A program made the position numbers and the translations under genes. Of a stretch of 27,776 nucleotides of DNA, positions 1 through 7,680 are shown in pieces. The stretch comes from a virus. Location: positions 1-27,776 of IMG/VR virus record IMGVR_UViG_3300000115_000066. One strand, written 5' to 3'. The notes beneath the pieces are model-generated. The model ran no database searches, had not been told where the DNA came from, and saw only the letters and a program-made list of their open reading frames with translations. Every line of letters starts with the position of its first letter. Within the stretch, counting starts at the first letter, position 1.

Positions 1-168
1 GCAAACCTTTTACATTTTGACCATCTGTTACATTTATTACTAACCCTCCACTTATTATTTCATCGTAAGCTCCTACACCATCACCATTAACAGTTAAGTC
101 ACCATCAATAGTTAAATCTCCAAATATTTTTCCTCCACCTGTTAGTGAAGCTGATCTACTTATTGCCA
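1..168 (-). CDS. Tail-fibre-like protein, N-terminus only (cut by window edge)
   Basis: The gene starts at an ATG whose complement lies at 166-168, preceded by AGGAG on the minus strand, and reads without a stop to base 1, giving 56 residues. The visible protein begins MAISRSASLTGGGKIFGDLT and continues with GDLTIDGDLTVNGDG. Short Gly/Asp/Thr strand repeats of this kind are common at the start of phage tail-fibre or appendage proteins, where a beta-rich stem follows. It is the last gene seen in the leftward late block, 10 bp after the 102-aa protein, which fits a host-contact structure after the neck genes. No catalytic or receptor-binding part is visible, so the fibre assignment rests on repeat style and position only. 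Confidence 0.6.
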
Positions 169-178
169 TAATAAACTC

Positions 179-487
179 CTAGAGTATTCCAATGATTGAA
201 AAAGTAGATTCTGCACCGCCCATTTTAAAACTATCTACAGCAAATGGTATAATAGAACCTGCGGCAAACATTGCGTTTATAGCATCTTTATTTGGCAATA
301 CTAAAGTTCCCCCAGCGGCAAGCGTAAGAGTTAAGGTAACTGAGTTTGCACAAGCGGTCATACCTATAATTCCCCTTGTAGTAGTTGTAAAAGAAACATC
401 GCTGGTTCCATTTGCTGTTTTTATTTCAGCAGCTACAATTGGTGCCTGTGATTCTTTTACTGTATAATCTTGTATTCCTTTTGCCAT
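179..487 (-). CDS. Small beta-rich virion protein, unknown
   Basis: This 102-aa protein starts MAKGIQDYTVKESQAPIVAA and is rich in Thr, Ala, Gly and Ile with alternating hydrophobic residues (for example SVTLTLTLAAGGTLVLPN), which suggests an all-beta fold. It has no signal peptide, membrane helix or cysteine pair typical of an enzyme. A good ribosome site (AAGGAGAAACAAG before ATG) supports the start. It lies between the 219-aa neck/tail protein and the fibre-like gene in the late operon, so a minor tail or decoration component is likely. I do not recognise a family. Confidence 0.7.
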   Translation of the reverse strand: MAKGIQDYTVKESQAPIVAAEIKTANGTSDVSFTTTTRGIIGMTACANSVTLTLTLAAGGTLVLPNKDAINAMFAAGSIIPFAVDSFKMGGAESTFSIIGIL

Positions 488-502
488 CTTGTTTCTCCTT
501 TG

Positions 503-538
503 TATGCCTTACCGAGCTTGACAATTCTCATGGGCATA
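503..538 (-). other. Weak stem-loop between late genes
   Basis: A 6-bp inverted repeat (TATGCC at 503-508, GGCATA at 533-538) with a 24-nt loop occupies the only gap between the 219-aa and 102-aa genes. It has no U-tract on the leftward transcript. It may be an mRNA processing or stability element, or chance. Confidence 0.25.
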
Positions 539-542
539 TTGG

Positions 543-1202
543 TTAATTTGTTTTACTATATATATCTAAACTTTTAGCGTATTGAGCTTCCATTAATTGC
601 AATTGAGTTTGTGCAGCTTGTACTTCAAGCATTTCTGTTTGAGCCATTTCTGGATCTTCATCTGTCTGTACATATGATAATAATTTAGTTCGCCTATCTG
701 CAATTGCACGTTGCAAGCATCGAATAGCTCCTCCTAATACAATTAAAGGGATTCCATCTTTAGGAAAATGCTCTACAGAAGTAGATCCATGAACGATAAC
801 ATTGTCTCCATCATGTGTTGGTACATTAGGTATAAAGTGAAGTACTCCACTTGTTTCGTTTCCTGAAGCAGCACCAATAACAAAAACAGATTGTGCTTCT
901 ACATAATAAACAGGATCTGTATCAGCTGATGCATAAATACTTCCTGTATCTTTGTATTTAGCTTTATCACTTGCTCCTATTTCTTTAGCAATGTAATCGC
1001 CTTTTTCTACTGTTATAATTTTTTTACTAGCAATATTTAAACCACTGCTAGATATAGCAGTAGTTTTTATATAATTTTTTAATTTTTGTATTGGACTTAC
1101 GCTTACTAGCTCTGCTCCAATATCTTGAATAGCACTTGAAATAAGAGTGTCATCTGCTACATCTCCAATTAAATCTTCTATTTGTATTTTAAAACTTTGC
1201 AT
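543..1202 (-). CDS. Neck or tail-completion protein candidate
   Basis: The 219-aa product starts MQSFKIQIEDLIGDVADDTL, helical in character. Its middle is beta-rich, with a repeated small-residue pattern (SVFVIGAASGNETSGVLHFI). The C-terminal third, from about residue 150, is helical and Gln/Glu-rich (EMLEVQAAQTQLQLMEAQ) and could form a coiled coil. Helix-beta-helix proteins in this position of podovirus late operons often sit at the head-tail interface. Its start overlaps the preceding gene's stop as TAATG, which indicates translational coupling. The family was not recognised and the role is inferred from order. Confidence 0.65.
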   Translation of the reverse strand: MQSFKIQIEDLIGDVADDTLISSAIQDIGAELVSVSPIQKLKNYIKTTAISSSGLNIASKKIITVEKGDYIAKEIGASDKAKYKDTGSIYASADTDPVYYVEAQSVFVIGAASGNETSGVLHFIPNVPTHDGDNVIVHGSTSVEHFPKDGIPLIVLGGAIRCLQRAIADRRTKLLSYVQTDEDPEMAQTEMLEVQAAQTQLQLMEAQYAKSLDIYSKTN

Positions 1203-1516
1203 TATGTTATATTCACTTCAGTGTAGTTAGCTCCTAAAAGATAATATGCTTTTTCATAAACAGGAAATCCTGTTTCAAGTAATCCATCTCCTTCCCAAAA
1301 ATTTAACACACCAGAAAGGGTATTTGTACTTGTGTTATTACTTGTATATGTAAGAGTCTGCACTTTACCTAAAGTATCTTTAAAAACAACTTCACCATTA
1401 CTAGGAAAATTAGAAGTATTTACTAACTGTATAGAGTCTTGATCGTTTTCAAAATCTCCAGCTGATACACCTTTTACTTGACCACCTTGTTTATGTAATT
1501 CAGAAAATATTGTCAT
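1202..1516 (-). CDS. Small late virion protein, unknown
   Basis: This 104-aa protein begins MTIFSELHKQGGQVKGVSAG and is beta-prone with many Thr, Asn and Gly residues. It contains VVFKDTLGKVQTLTYTSNNT and ends EVNIT. It abuts the stop of the 131-aa gene with no gap and shares TAATG with the 219-aa gene downstream, so it belongs to a block of coupled neck genes. It has no recognised domain. A role in head-tail joining or the tail hub is inferred only from the neighbourhood. Confidence 0.65.
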   Translation of the reverse strand: MTIFSELHKQGGQVKGVSAGDFENDQDSIQLVNTSNFPSNGEVVFKDTLGKVQTLTYTSNNTSTNTLSGVLNFWEGDGLLETGFPVYEKAYYLLGANYTEVNIT

Positions 1517-1912
1517 TTAAAAATCGTGTTGTTGTATGTGGTAGCTTGAGCCATCTCGTTGTTTATTTGCATATGTTTTTCCTTCAGAAATTTGTTCTTT
1601 CCATAAACCTCTCCAAAAAACAGAAGCTTGTAATGTTTCAGGTTTTAATTCATACCCTTTTGCTATAACGTAATATGTTAATCCTTCGTGAAACTCTTCA
1701 GGAATAATAGAAGACTCATCCATTGATATACCTGAACCAGAAGCAACAAATTTTTCATCTGTTTTAACTGCATGTACATTTATTGTTTTAACTTCAGTTA
1801 CAGATACATAATCTGTACTTGTATCGCTATCAGATCGTTGTGCAATTGCTATAGCATCTCTTTCAATCCAATATACTTTTTTTAATGCACTTGTTCTTTC
1901 GTTACTTGACAT
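1517..1912 (-). CDS. Late virion protein, unknown (neck block)
   Basis: The 131-aa protein starts MSSNERTSALKKVYWIERDA and has a structured C-terminal half containing EGLTYYVIAKGYELKPETLQ, then an aromatic, Lys/Gly-rich end finishing in a DF dipeptide. I have the impression that this C-terminal pattern recurs in uncharacterised phage structural proteins, but I cannot name a family. The start codon shares TAATG with the stop of the 88-aa adaptor-like gene. It probably forms part of the connector or tail, and is not an enzyme judging from the absence of conserved catalytic residues. Confidence 0.65.
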   Translation of the reverse strand: MSSNERTSALKKVYWIERDAIAIAQRSDSDTSTDYVSVTEVKTINVHAVKTDEKFVASGSGISMDESSIIPEEFHEGLTYYVIAKGYELKPETLQASVFWRGLWKEQISEGKTYANKQRDGSSYHIQQHDF

Positions 1913-2178
1913 TATACATCCGTATCTATTTTTTCTGGTTGACCAACTAATCTAGGTATTTGATAATTATCGTAGTCTACTCTTTTTACTTCTACAATTG
2001 CATCATCGAGGTTATAATATCTTTTTCCTGCAACAGTATTAAAAGTGTACAAAGTTTCAAGTACTCTAGTTTTTCTACAAAATTCTTTCATAGCGGTATT
2101 CAAATGTATTCTTATTTGAGTATCCGATAAGTTTGGATGATGTTGCTTTACTGTTTCTATTAATTGTTGTTGTGTCAT
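1912..2178 (-). CDS. Putative head-tail adaptor protein
   Basis: This 88-aa protein begins MTQQQLIETVKQHHPNLSDT. The layout is an N-terminal helix, a turn, a second helix with NTAMKEFCRKTRVLE, then a beta segment. A helical pair with a pattern like ALxEFxRRT is typical of small phage adaptors that bind the portal base. It starts the neck block downstream of the decoration-like gene, from which it is separated by a strong stem-loop. The assignment is a pattern judgement. An alternative is another small connector protein. Confidence 0.5.
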   Translation of the reverse strand: MTQQQLIETVKQHHPNLSDTQIRIHLNTAMKEFCRKTRVLETLYTFNTVAGKRYYNLDDAIVEVKRVDYDNYQIPRLVGQPEKIDTDV

Positions 2179-2187
2179 ATGTTCAAT

Positions 2188-2214
2188 GTTAGGGGAGCAT
2201 TACACTCCCCCAAC
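2188..2214 (-). terminator. Stem-loop after the capsid genes
   Basis: A 10-bp stem (GTTAGGGGAG at 2188-2197 against CTCCCCCAAC at 2205-2214, one G-U pair) closes a 7-nt loop in the gap between the decoration-like gene and the adaptor gene. The GC-rich arm stands out in this AT-rich DNA. There is no clear U-run on the leftward side, so it may be a partial terminator or an RNA-processing and stability element that sets capsid gene dosage apart from the neck genes. Confidence 0.6.
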
Positions 2215-2226
2215 TTGTTTTGTTTA

Positions 2227-2637
2227 TTAACTAATCGTTATACCAGCTGCGACTTTTCCAAGTCCTCCAACTATGTAGAAGTTTGTACCATCAGATACTA
2301 ACTTTACATAATCACCAGCAACTGCTTGACCATCAACAAAAGTAATAGTAGTATCACTACCATCACTTGTATCTGCAACGTCATCAGCTGCACCAGCACT
2401 AACGGAACCTAGTATTGCACCAGAAGGAGCAACTATTGTGTAACTAGCACTAGAAGGAGCTGCTTTCACAATAAAAGTAGCTTCCCAACCTGTGTTACTA
2501 GGAGCAGGTAATGTAGTAGCAAATTCAGTAGCTGAATTAAGCATAAACACTTTCCCACTATCAGCACTACTTAAAGTAGATACTGCTGTTAGCTCTTTGA
2601 TACCTGCACTTGAACCACCTAAATAAGGTCTAGCCAT
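2227..2637 (-). CDS. Capsid decoration or head-fibre-like protein
   Basis: The 136-aa product starts MARPYLGGSSAGIKELTAVS and is a low-complexity Ala/Ser/Thr/Gly/Val protein with many short predicted strands and no cysteines. This composition and the position directly after the major capsid gene are usual for head-decoration proteins or short head fibres. The 11-bp gap to the capsid gene contains its ribosome site (AGGAGGCTAATT before ATG, very strong), consistent with high expression. No fold is recognised from sequence, so the role is an inference from position and composition. Confidence 0.55.
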   Translation of the reverse strand: MARPYLGGSSAGIKELTAVSTLSSADSGKVFMLNSATEFATTLPAPSNTGWEATFIVKAAPSSASYTIVAPSGAILGSVSAGAADDVADTSDGSDTTITFVDGQAVAGDYVKLVSDGTNFYIVGGLGKVAAGITIS

Positions 2638-2648
2638 AATTAGCCTCC

Positions 2649-3998
2649 TTACGCTGTGATTTTAAACAAGTGATGACTTTCAATTAGCTGTATTCCTACA
2701 CCTTCATCAGACATGTATTGATCTTTAACACCATCAAAAGCATTGTCTTGCTTAATGTTAGTCTGATACATAGAAGGTCTATAAATAGCATGGAATAGAT
2801 TTTCATCAGAAACAACAGCCATGTATTTATTGTAAGGCCCACGTAATGCTGGAGTTGGAATTAACTGCAACATACCATGAGGTGTTTCTAATACACGATA
2901 ATTGAAACCAAGTCCATCACGCTTCATGTCTCCAAGATTGACTGACCAACCTGAGTTGCCAGCTAATCCTGAGTCACCTGCCATCTTAGACCAGTAACCT
3001 AAAGCACCAGCACCACAAAAAGCACGTTTTACACCTGCTTCTGGGATATACTGAAATACTTTTTCCATGTCATCAACAAAACTACCATAGCTATAAGTTG
3101 AGTCTACAGAAAACACGTTTTGAGCATCATGACTAGATGTAGAGTTACCGTATTTATCTAAAGCGGAAATAATTCCGTATGTAGTCCTAATAAGGTTTCC
3201 ATCAGAATCTGCTCTTCCACCATCAGCTAAAACACCTTCCGCAGGATCTGAACCCAAGTTACCAGCATCATACGATGCATCTCCAAGACCAGTTCCACCT
3301 ACTCTTTGACCAAACAAAAATGCTTTTTCTTTTTGCATTTTATGTTCTTGAGCTTTCATTCTACGAAGTCTAGCTAACTCAGAAGACTCACCTCTTAGTA
3401 CTGCCGCTTCTAGCGTACCAGTAACTTGTAAAGGTGTTTTAAAAATCTGAGTTGAGTTGTAAACAACATCTAATTCATCAGACCATGCATCTGGAGATGA
3501 ACTACCTTCACCATGTGCGTTACCGATAACTAAGTAGTAATCATCATCTACTAAAGTGTAATTACTTCCACTTTCAGTGCTAATAATTTTTACTTTTATC
3601 TCATCTGCATCTACACTAGATGAAATAAGTGCTGTTGCTTTTTTACTGTCTTTTGCAGAGTTCCATATTTCAACAACAAGTCCTACATAACTACTGTCAA
3701 CACTAGATGCTAATCCCTGTATGTTATCAATGTTTAATGCTGCACTCTCTGTTCCATCAACTGCCAATGTTACTGTTTCACCAGCATTTTGAAACTCTTG
3801 TTTTACCCAAGGATTACGATGTTCAAACATCTTAAACACTGGATCTGGAACGTTACGTTGCTCTTGATTACTAATCATTGTAGTAAAAGGTGCAACGTCT
3901 GTCCATAGCTCCTTAGTGACCTGCGGATCTACGTAAAAATTCCGTCTATCCGTATAAAGTACACCAGAAGCTTTTAGTAGCTTTTCTGTAGCTGCCAT
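2649..3998 (-). CDS. Major capsid protein (HK97-fold type, inferred)
   Basis: The 449-aa protein begins MAATEKLLKASGVLYTDRRN and lies directly after the scaffold gene, the canonical place for the major capsid protein. Features typical of large phage capsid proteins are an N-terminal arm followed by PFTTMISNQEQRNVPDPVFK, an inserted beta-rich domain from about residue 85 to 185, and a long basic helix (ELARLRRMKAQEHKMQKEKA, about 205-225), then VGGTG. The length suits capsid families that keep an insertion in the A or E-loop region. The insert is Ser/Asp-rich. Ribosome site GGGAG is present. Scaffold dependence is likely because a separate scaffold-like gene precedes it. The exact family (for example SU10-type) is uncertain. 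Confidence 0.85.
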   Translation of the reverse strand: MAATEKLLKASGVLYTDRRNFYVDPQVTKELWTDVAPFTTMISNQEQRNVPDPVFKMFEHRNPWVKQEFQNAGETVTLAVDGTESAALNIDNIQGLASSVDSSYVGLVVEIWNSAKDSKKATALISSSVDADEIKVKIISTESGSNYTLVDDDYYLVIGNAHGEGSSSPDAWSDELDVVYNSTQIFKTPLQVTGTLEAAVLRGESSELARLRRMKAQEHKMQKEKAFLFGQRVGGTGLGDASYDAGNLGSDPAEGVLADGGRADSDGNLIRTTYGIISALDKYGNSTSSHDAQNVFSVDSTYSYGSFVDDMEKVFQYIPEAGVKRAFCGAGALGYWSKMAGDSGLAGNSGWSVNLGDMKRDGLGFNYRVLETPHGMLQLIPTPALRGPYNKYMAVVSDENLFHAIYRPSMYQTNIKQDNAFDGVKDQYMSDEGVGIQLIESHHLFKITA

Positions 3999-4060
3999 TT
4001 TATAACTCCCATTTTAATTTTACTCTTTTGCAGAGCATATTTTAGTTTACTTTACAACTA

Positions 4061-4933
4061 TTACCTTCCTAATAACGCATCGCTAAACATCTGCTCATCC
4101 GAACGTGGTTGTTCAGCTTTACCAGTCTGCACTGCGGCAGTTTTAGGTATTGCTAAACGTTGTGCTTGGTTTTGCATTTCTTGTGTTTTTTGTTGCACTA
4201 CTGGGTTAGTACTAGTTCTTAATTCAAACAACTTAGCTAAATTATCCATCGTTAGATTGTCAGGGTTTTGTGCCCACTGAACAAATTCATTTGCTTTATT
4301 AGCATCGTACCCATAAGCATTTACAGCGTGGCTGTGTGCCTGTGTCTGCATCATTTGAGTTTGTTGCTGTTGCATTTGAGCTTGGTATTGTGTTTGCAAT
4401 TCCTTCTCTCTTATTTGATCTTTTTTTTGTAAAAAACCAAGATAATCATCTCGATATTTTTCTTTAGCTAGTCTATGCTTAAACGATTCAGATTCTGGAT
4501 CATTTAATGCATCTACTTCGCTGTATGAAAGTGGTCTTTCAGGTGCTGATGGCTCCTTCAGTGAAGTCTCTTGAAATCCGTTTGGGTATCCTTGAGCTTG
4601 TCCATTGGAGGGTGACTGTTCTAATTGGTTCAGAACTTCAGGATTACTACGAATCATCTGCTCTACTGGAGCAAGACTATTCTTATAATAATCTAGTTCA
4701 TTCCGAATTGTACTTAATTCACCCTTGGCTTTATCAGCTTGTGACTGCCAATATTCAAAACGAGTTGTCTCATCAGGGGTAGTCTCTGGTGTTGCTTCAT
4801 TCGTAATTGGTTCAACCACGCCTGTGTTATTTACAGGTGCTTCCCCTGACAAAATGCTAGGTTGCTCTACTGGCACACTAACATTCTCTGTCTGTGGTTG
4901 ATCAGCATTACGTGTTTCTAAGATATTCTCCAT
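4061..4933 (-). CDS. Scaffold-like capsid assembly protein
   Basis: The 290-aa protein starts MENILETRNADQPQTENVSV. Its first 60 residues are acidic and disordered (Pro/Thr/Glu). Next come helical segments and a Gln-rich coiled coil at about 180-205 (YQAQMQQQQTQMMQTQAHSH), and a basic-then-acidic tail ending MFSDALLGR. Acidic disordered N-terminus, central coiled coil and helical C-terminus, together with a place between portal and major capsid genes, fit a phage scaffolding protein that binds capsid subunits through its C-terminus and is lost on maturation. No protease motif is visible. Ribosome site AAAGGAAAAGTA precedes ATG. Confidence 0.8.
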   Translation of the reverse strand: MENILETRNADQPQTENVSVPVEQPSILSGEAPVNNTGVVEPITNEATPETTPDETTRFEYWQSQADKAKGELSTIRNELDYYKNSLAPVEQMIRSNPEVLNQLEQSPSNGQAQGYPNGFQETSLKEPSAPERPLSYSEVDALNDPESESFKHRLAKEKYRDDYLGFLQKKDQIREKELQTQYQAQMQQQQTQMMQTQAHSHAVNAYGYDANKANEFVQWAQNPDNLTMDNLAKLFELRTSTNPVVQQKTQEMQNQAQRLAIPKTAAVQTGKAEQPRSDEQMFSDALLGR

Positions 4934-4985
4934 TACTTTTCCTTTGCGATTTGGATATTTCCAGCAACCGCTTTCTTCAATTCTT

Positions 4986-5399
4986 TTATCTAAAATCTTC
5001 TGACATCATTTGATTGCCAGATGGTAAATCTTTTGTAAAAGGATTAGCATACTCTAAAGCACTAGGTATATAGTCTTCTTTTGCTTTAGGGTTACCTGAT
5101 ATTCTCATCCATTCTTTAGATCTCCATAAAACATCATCTGTATCACTTGCTCTATTTTTTAATATTTGTGCTTTTTCACTTAAACTAGCATTAAGAAAAC
5201 TTTTATAATCATTACCTTCAGGTTCTCCTACAAACGTAGACCATAATATTTCATGATCTTTTTCTTTAGATTCTGTTAATTGTTTTAATCTGCTTTGTTC
5301 TGGATATGAAGTAAAAGTTTCACCTTCTCCTTCATTTAGAAGAGCCATTGCTCCCATCCCACCACCAATCATTCCTAATGTTCCTTTTAAAAAACTCAT
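4986..5399 (-). CDS. Small protein between portal and scaffold, unknown
   Basis: This 137-aa protein begins MSFLKGTLGMIGGGMGAMAL, a Gly/Met-rich hydrophobic stretch that could insert in a membrane or form an amphipathic segment. A charged helical part and a C-terminus with NPFTKDLPSGNQMMSEDF follow. Its ATG shares TAATG with the portal stop. Small proteins here can be internal head proteins or portal-associated factors. The hydrophobic Gly-rich start would suit an ejected, membrane-active peptide, but that is speculation. Confidence 0.7.
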   Translation of the reverse strand: MSFLKGTLGMIGGGMGAMALLNEGEGETFTSYPEQSRLKQLTESKEKDHEILWSTFVGEPEGNDYKSFLNASLSEKAQILKNRASDTDDVLWRSKEWMRISGNPKAKEDYIPSALEYANPFTKDLPSGNQMMSEDFR

Positions 5400-7624
5400 T
5401 ATTCCTCCAGCCTTAGCATTTCTTGATTCATTTCTCTAGAAGTATTTCTACGTTGATCAAACTCTGCTATATCATCTTTAGCCAGTTTAAGATCATCTGC
5501 TAAACGTGTTTGATATAGTTTAGCTGCCATCTCTACTTTTGCTTCTGCTTTTGCAAGCTTCTTTTCAAATTCTTTTACTTCTACACGCTTACGATCATGT
5601 AAGGATTCACGTTGTGCTGTCTGTAAGTCTCCTTTAAGATCTTTAATCTGTTCAGCTTGTGCTTGAACCTGTTGTTGCATTTGTTTCATCTGTCCTACTC
5701 TTTCTAATACACCTTCCATATCTGCAACATCTGTTTGCTTTAGCACTTCAATCTGATCAATTAAACCTGAAGAGTATAACTGCATGTAGTACTCAAAACG
5801 TGCCCACCTATTAGAAGGAAGAGTAGAACCAGATAACACAATAACATCGTATTTACCAATAGTTATATCGTTTACTTTACCCATTAGATTACCAACGTCA
5901 TCATAAAGGGGATGATTAATCTGTATTTCGGTAGGGCGATTATTAGGTTGCATTAACCTGAATACTTTTTGATCTGTATATACGTATTGAATAAGGCTAA
6001 CCACCACTTTTGCAAGTTGATTAATACATTCTTCAATATCATCACGCTTTGATTTAATTCTTCTTTGTCCGTACTCATCTAGAGCAACAGTTCCTTTATA
6101 GGTTTGAGGTGCTCCTCCCTGATCGCCTTGCATTAACGCATAAATACCTAAGATACGTTCTATGTCTGCACGAGCATCTGCTTCATTTTTATATAACTCA
6201 TTAGGCAAAGGAACTGGAGCTGCTACAATTGGTTGTCCTAATTCAGGATCAAATTCAATAACAGCAGTACCTGCTTTTCCCCATTCTGCTTCAAGGTTTG
6301 CTTTGTTCATACTACCACGAGGTATTAATAATTTTACATTAGTAGAACTGGAAGCATGAGCAACAATAAGAGAACGTATTTTATTTACGTACTCCTGTAA
6401 TCCTTTTACTAGTCGTACATCGCTCATAGGGTATGGATTACGATTAAACCCATTCATAAATGGCACAATAGGATATTCTTCAATAGGGAGATCTACCATA
6501 TATAATTGATGATCTCCTACGCTAACACATTGCTGTACGTTAGTTACTTCTATCTCATTTACCATAATTTCTTTACTTTCAATAAGGTCTCCTTTGGTAA
6601 GAAGATCTATTGTTGTAGTAGAGTTTGGAATAGAGCCACTGTGCTCTTCTCCAGCCATAGGTACATTTTGCCCTGTTTGAGGATCCATCATTAAATGAAA
6701 TTTAGAAGATCCTAATTCTTGTATAATTTGAGTGTATGTAGTGACATTTTGTTTGTCTGTATAAATTGTTTCCCCTTCTGCATTAGACACTACAATTACT
6801 GGTTCTTGCTTGTACTCTTCATATTCTACTTCATTTAAAACTTTTTCATCATTACTACGAGGATCATATATTTTAAAATAAGGATTTTTTACTTTTGTAT
6901 AACGCTCAAATAGTTCAATTTCTCTTTCTCCTGTAATAGAAGAACCTGTCTGTCTACGCTTCATAGTAACATCTTCACTGTATAAAGAGTGCCTTGATTC
7001 AGAAACTGTGTTTAAATAACTGGTTTCAGAACTCTCTCTAATGACGCTTTCAAACTCTGGATACATAGAAATCAATTGAGTTTCAGATACAATTTTTCCT
7101 ACAATAATATGAGCTGCATCTCTGCAAAAAGGATCTTTACTACTAGGATCAATAAATAATTCTAATGGATTGATTGCCTGTACTTTTACTTCCCCTGCAC
7201 CAAAATCAGCTTCAGGATCAATATATGCCATCATCGCTCCCATGCCCATTACATAGTAATCATCAATAGATTGTTTTAGTTCTACGTTTCCATTAGAGCT
7301 ATCCCAAACATATGCCATTAAATCAGAAAACATTCTACCTACTTTAGCATCGCTGTTTTCTCTAGCAGTAGATTGGAATTTGGGATTGTTTGCAGTAAGC
7401 ATTGCTTTTGCTTGCTCTACCGCACTATATACTACATTGACAACCAATGGCTCTTGAGCACGTTTGCGTAGAGCAGTTACTTGATCATCTGTCCATTGTT
7501 TTCCATTACGGAACTCATTGTCTTCAACAGCTTGCTTTATCCAATTCTGTCTTGCAGATGAATAATCAGACAATAAATCTTGGGTAAGTTGGACTTCTTT
7601 TGATTTAGGGGCGTTATTATGCAA
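5399..7624 (-). CDS. Portal protein (P22-type, long)
   Basis: The 741-aa product is the size of P22-family portals (about 725 aa). It forms the dodecameric vertex through which DNA enters and leaves the head. The N-terminal part contains FRNGKQWTDDQVTALRKRAQ, a typical portal clip/wing start, followed by ALxANNPKF and by INPLELFIDPSSKDPF, a segment characteristic of this family. From about residue 640 to the end the sequence is a long charged coiled coil (QQQVQAQAEQIKDLKGDLQT onward), matching the C-terminal helical barrel that protrudes into the head. It lies directly after TerL and couples to the 137-aa gene. Confidence 0.93.
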   Translation of the reverse strand: MHNNAPKSKEVQLTQDLLSDYSSARQNWIKQAVEDNEFRNGKQWTDDQVTALRKRAQEPLVVNVVYSAVEQAKAMLTANNPKFQSTARENSDAKVGRMFSDLMAYVWDSSNGNVELKQSIDDYYVMGMGAMMAYIDPEADFGAGEVKVQAINPLELFIDPSSKDPFCRDAAHIIVGKIVSETQLISMYPEFESVIRESSETSYLNTVSESRHSLYSEDVTMKRRQTGSSITGEREIELFERYTKVKNPYFKIYDPRSNDEKVLNEVEYEEYKQEPVIVVSNAEGETIYTDKQNVTTYTQIIQELGSSKFHLMMDPQTGQNVPMAGEEHSGSIPNSTTTIDLLTKGDLIESKEIMVNEIEVTNVQQCVSVGDHQLYMVDLPIEEYPIVPFMNGFNRNPYPMSDVRLVKGLQEYVNKIRSLIVAHASSSTNVKLLIPRGSMNKANLEAEWGKAGTAVIEFDPELGQPIVAAPVPLPNELYKNEADARADIERILGIYALMQGDQGGAPQTYKGTVALDEYGQRRIKSKRDDIEECINQLAKVVVSLIQYVYTDQKVFRLMQPNNRPTEIQINHPLYDDVGNLMGKVNDITIGKYDVIVLSGSTLPSNRWARFEYYMQLYSSGLIDQIEVLKQTDVADMEGVLERVGQMKQMQQQVQAQAEQIKDLKGDLQTAQRESLHDRKRVEVKEFEKKLAKAEAKVEMAAKLYQTRLADDLKLAKDDIAEFDQRRNTSREMNQEMLRLEE

Positions 7625-7662
7625 TATAAAGATCGACTTTGTTAAGTTAAACGTTTACTTTA

Positions 7663-7680
7663 ATAAAAAGTTCCACGTTA
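7663..7680 (-). promoter_or_regulatory. TGGAACT element, copy 1 (candidate late-gene signal)
   Basis: On the minus strand, CGTGGAACTTTTTATT begins at the TerL stop and lies about 40 bp upstream of the portal ATG. A close relative, CATGGAACTTTATT, occurs at 10612-10628 upstream of the whole late block. The GGAACTT core resembles the -35 element of extracytoplasmic-function sigma factors. I see no convincing partner -10, so the call is tentative. Confidence 0.25.

Noticed and set aside
4507-4782. 91-aa plus-strand frame inside the scaffold gene
   Set aside because: Antisense to a clear scaffold-like gene, no ribosome site, and transcription there is leftward.
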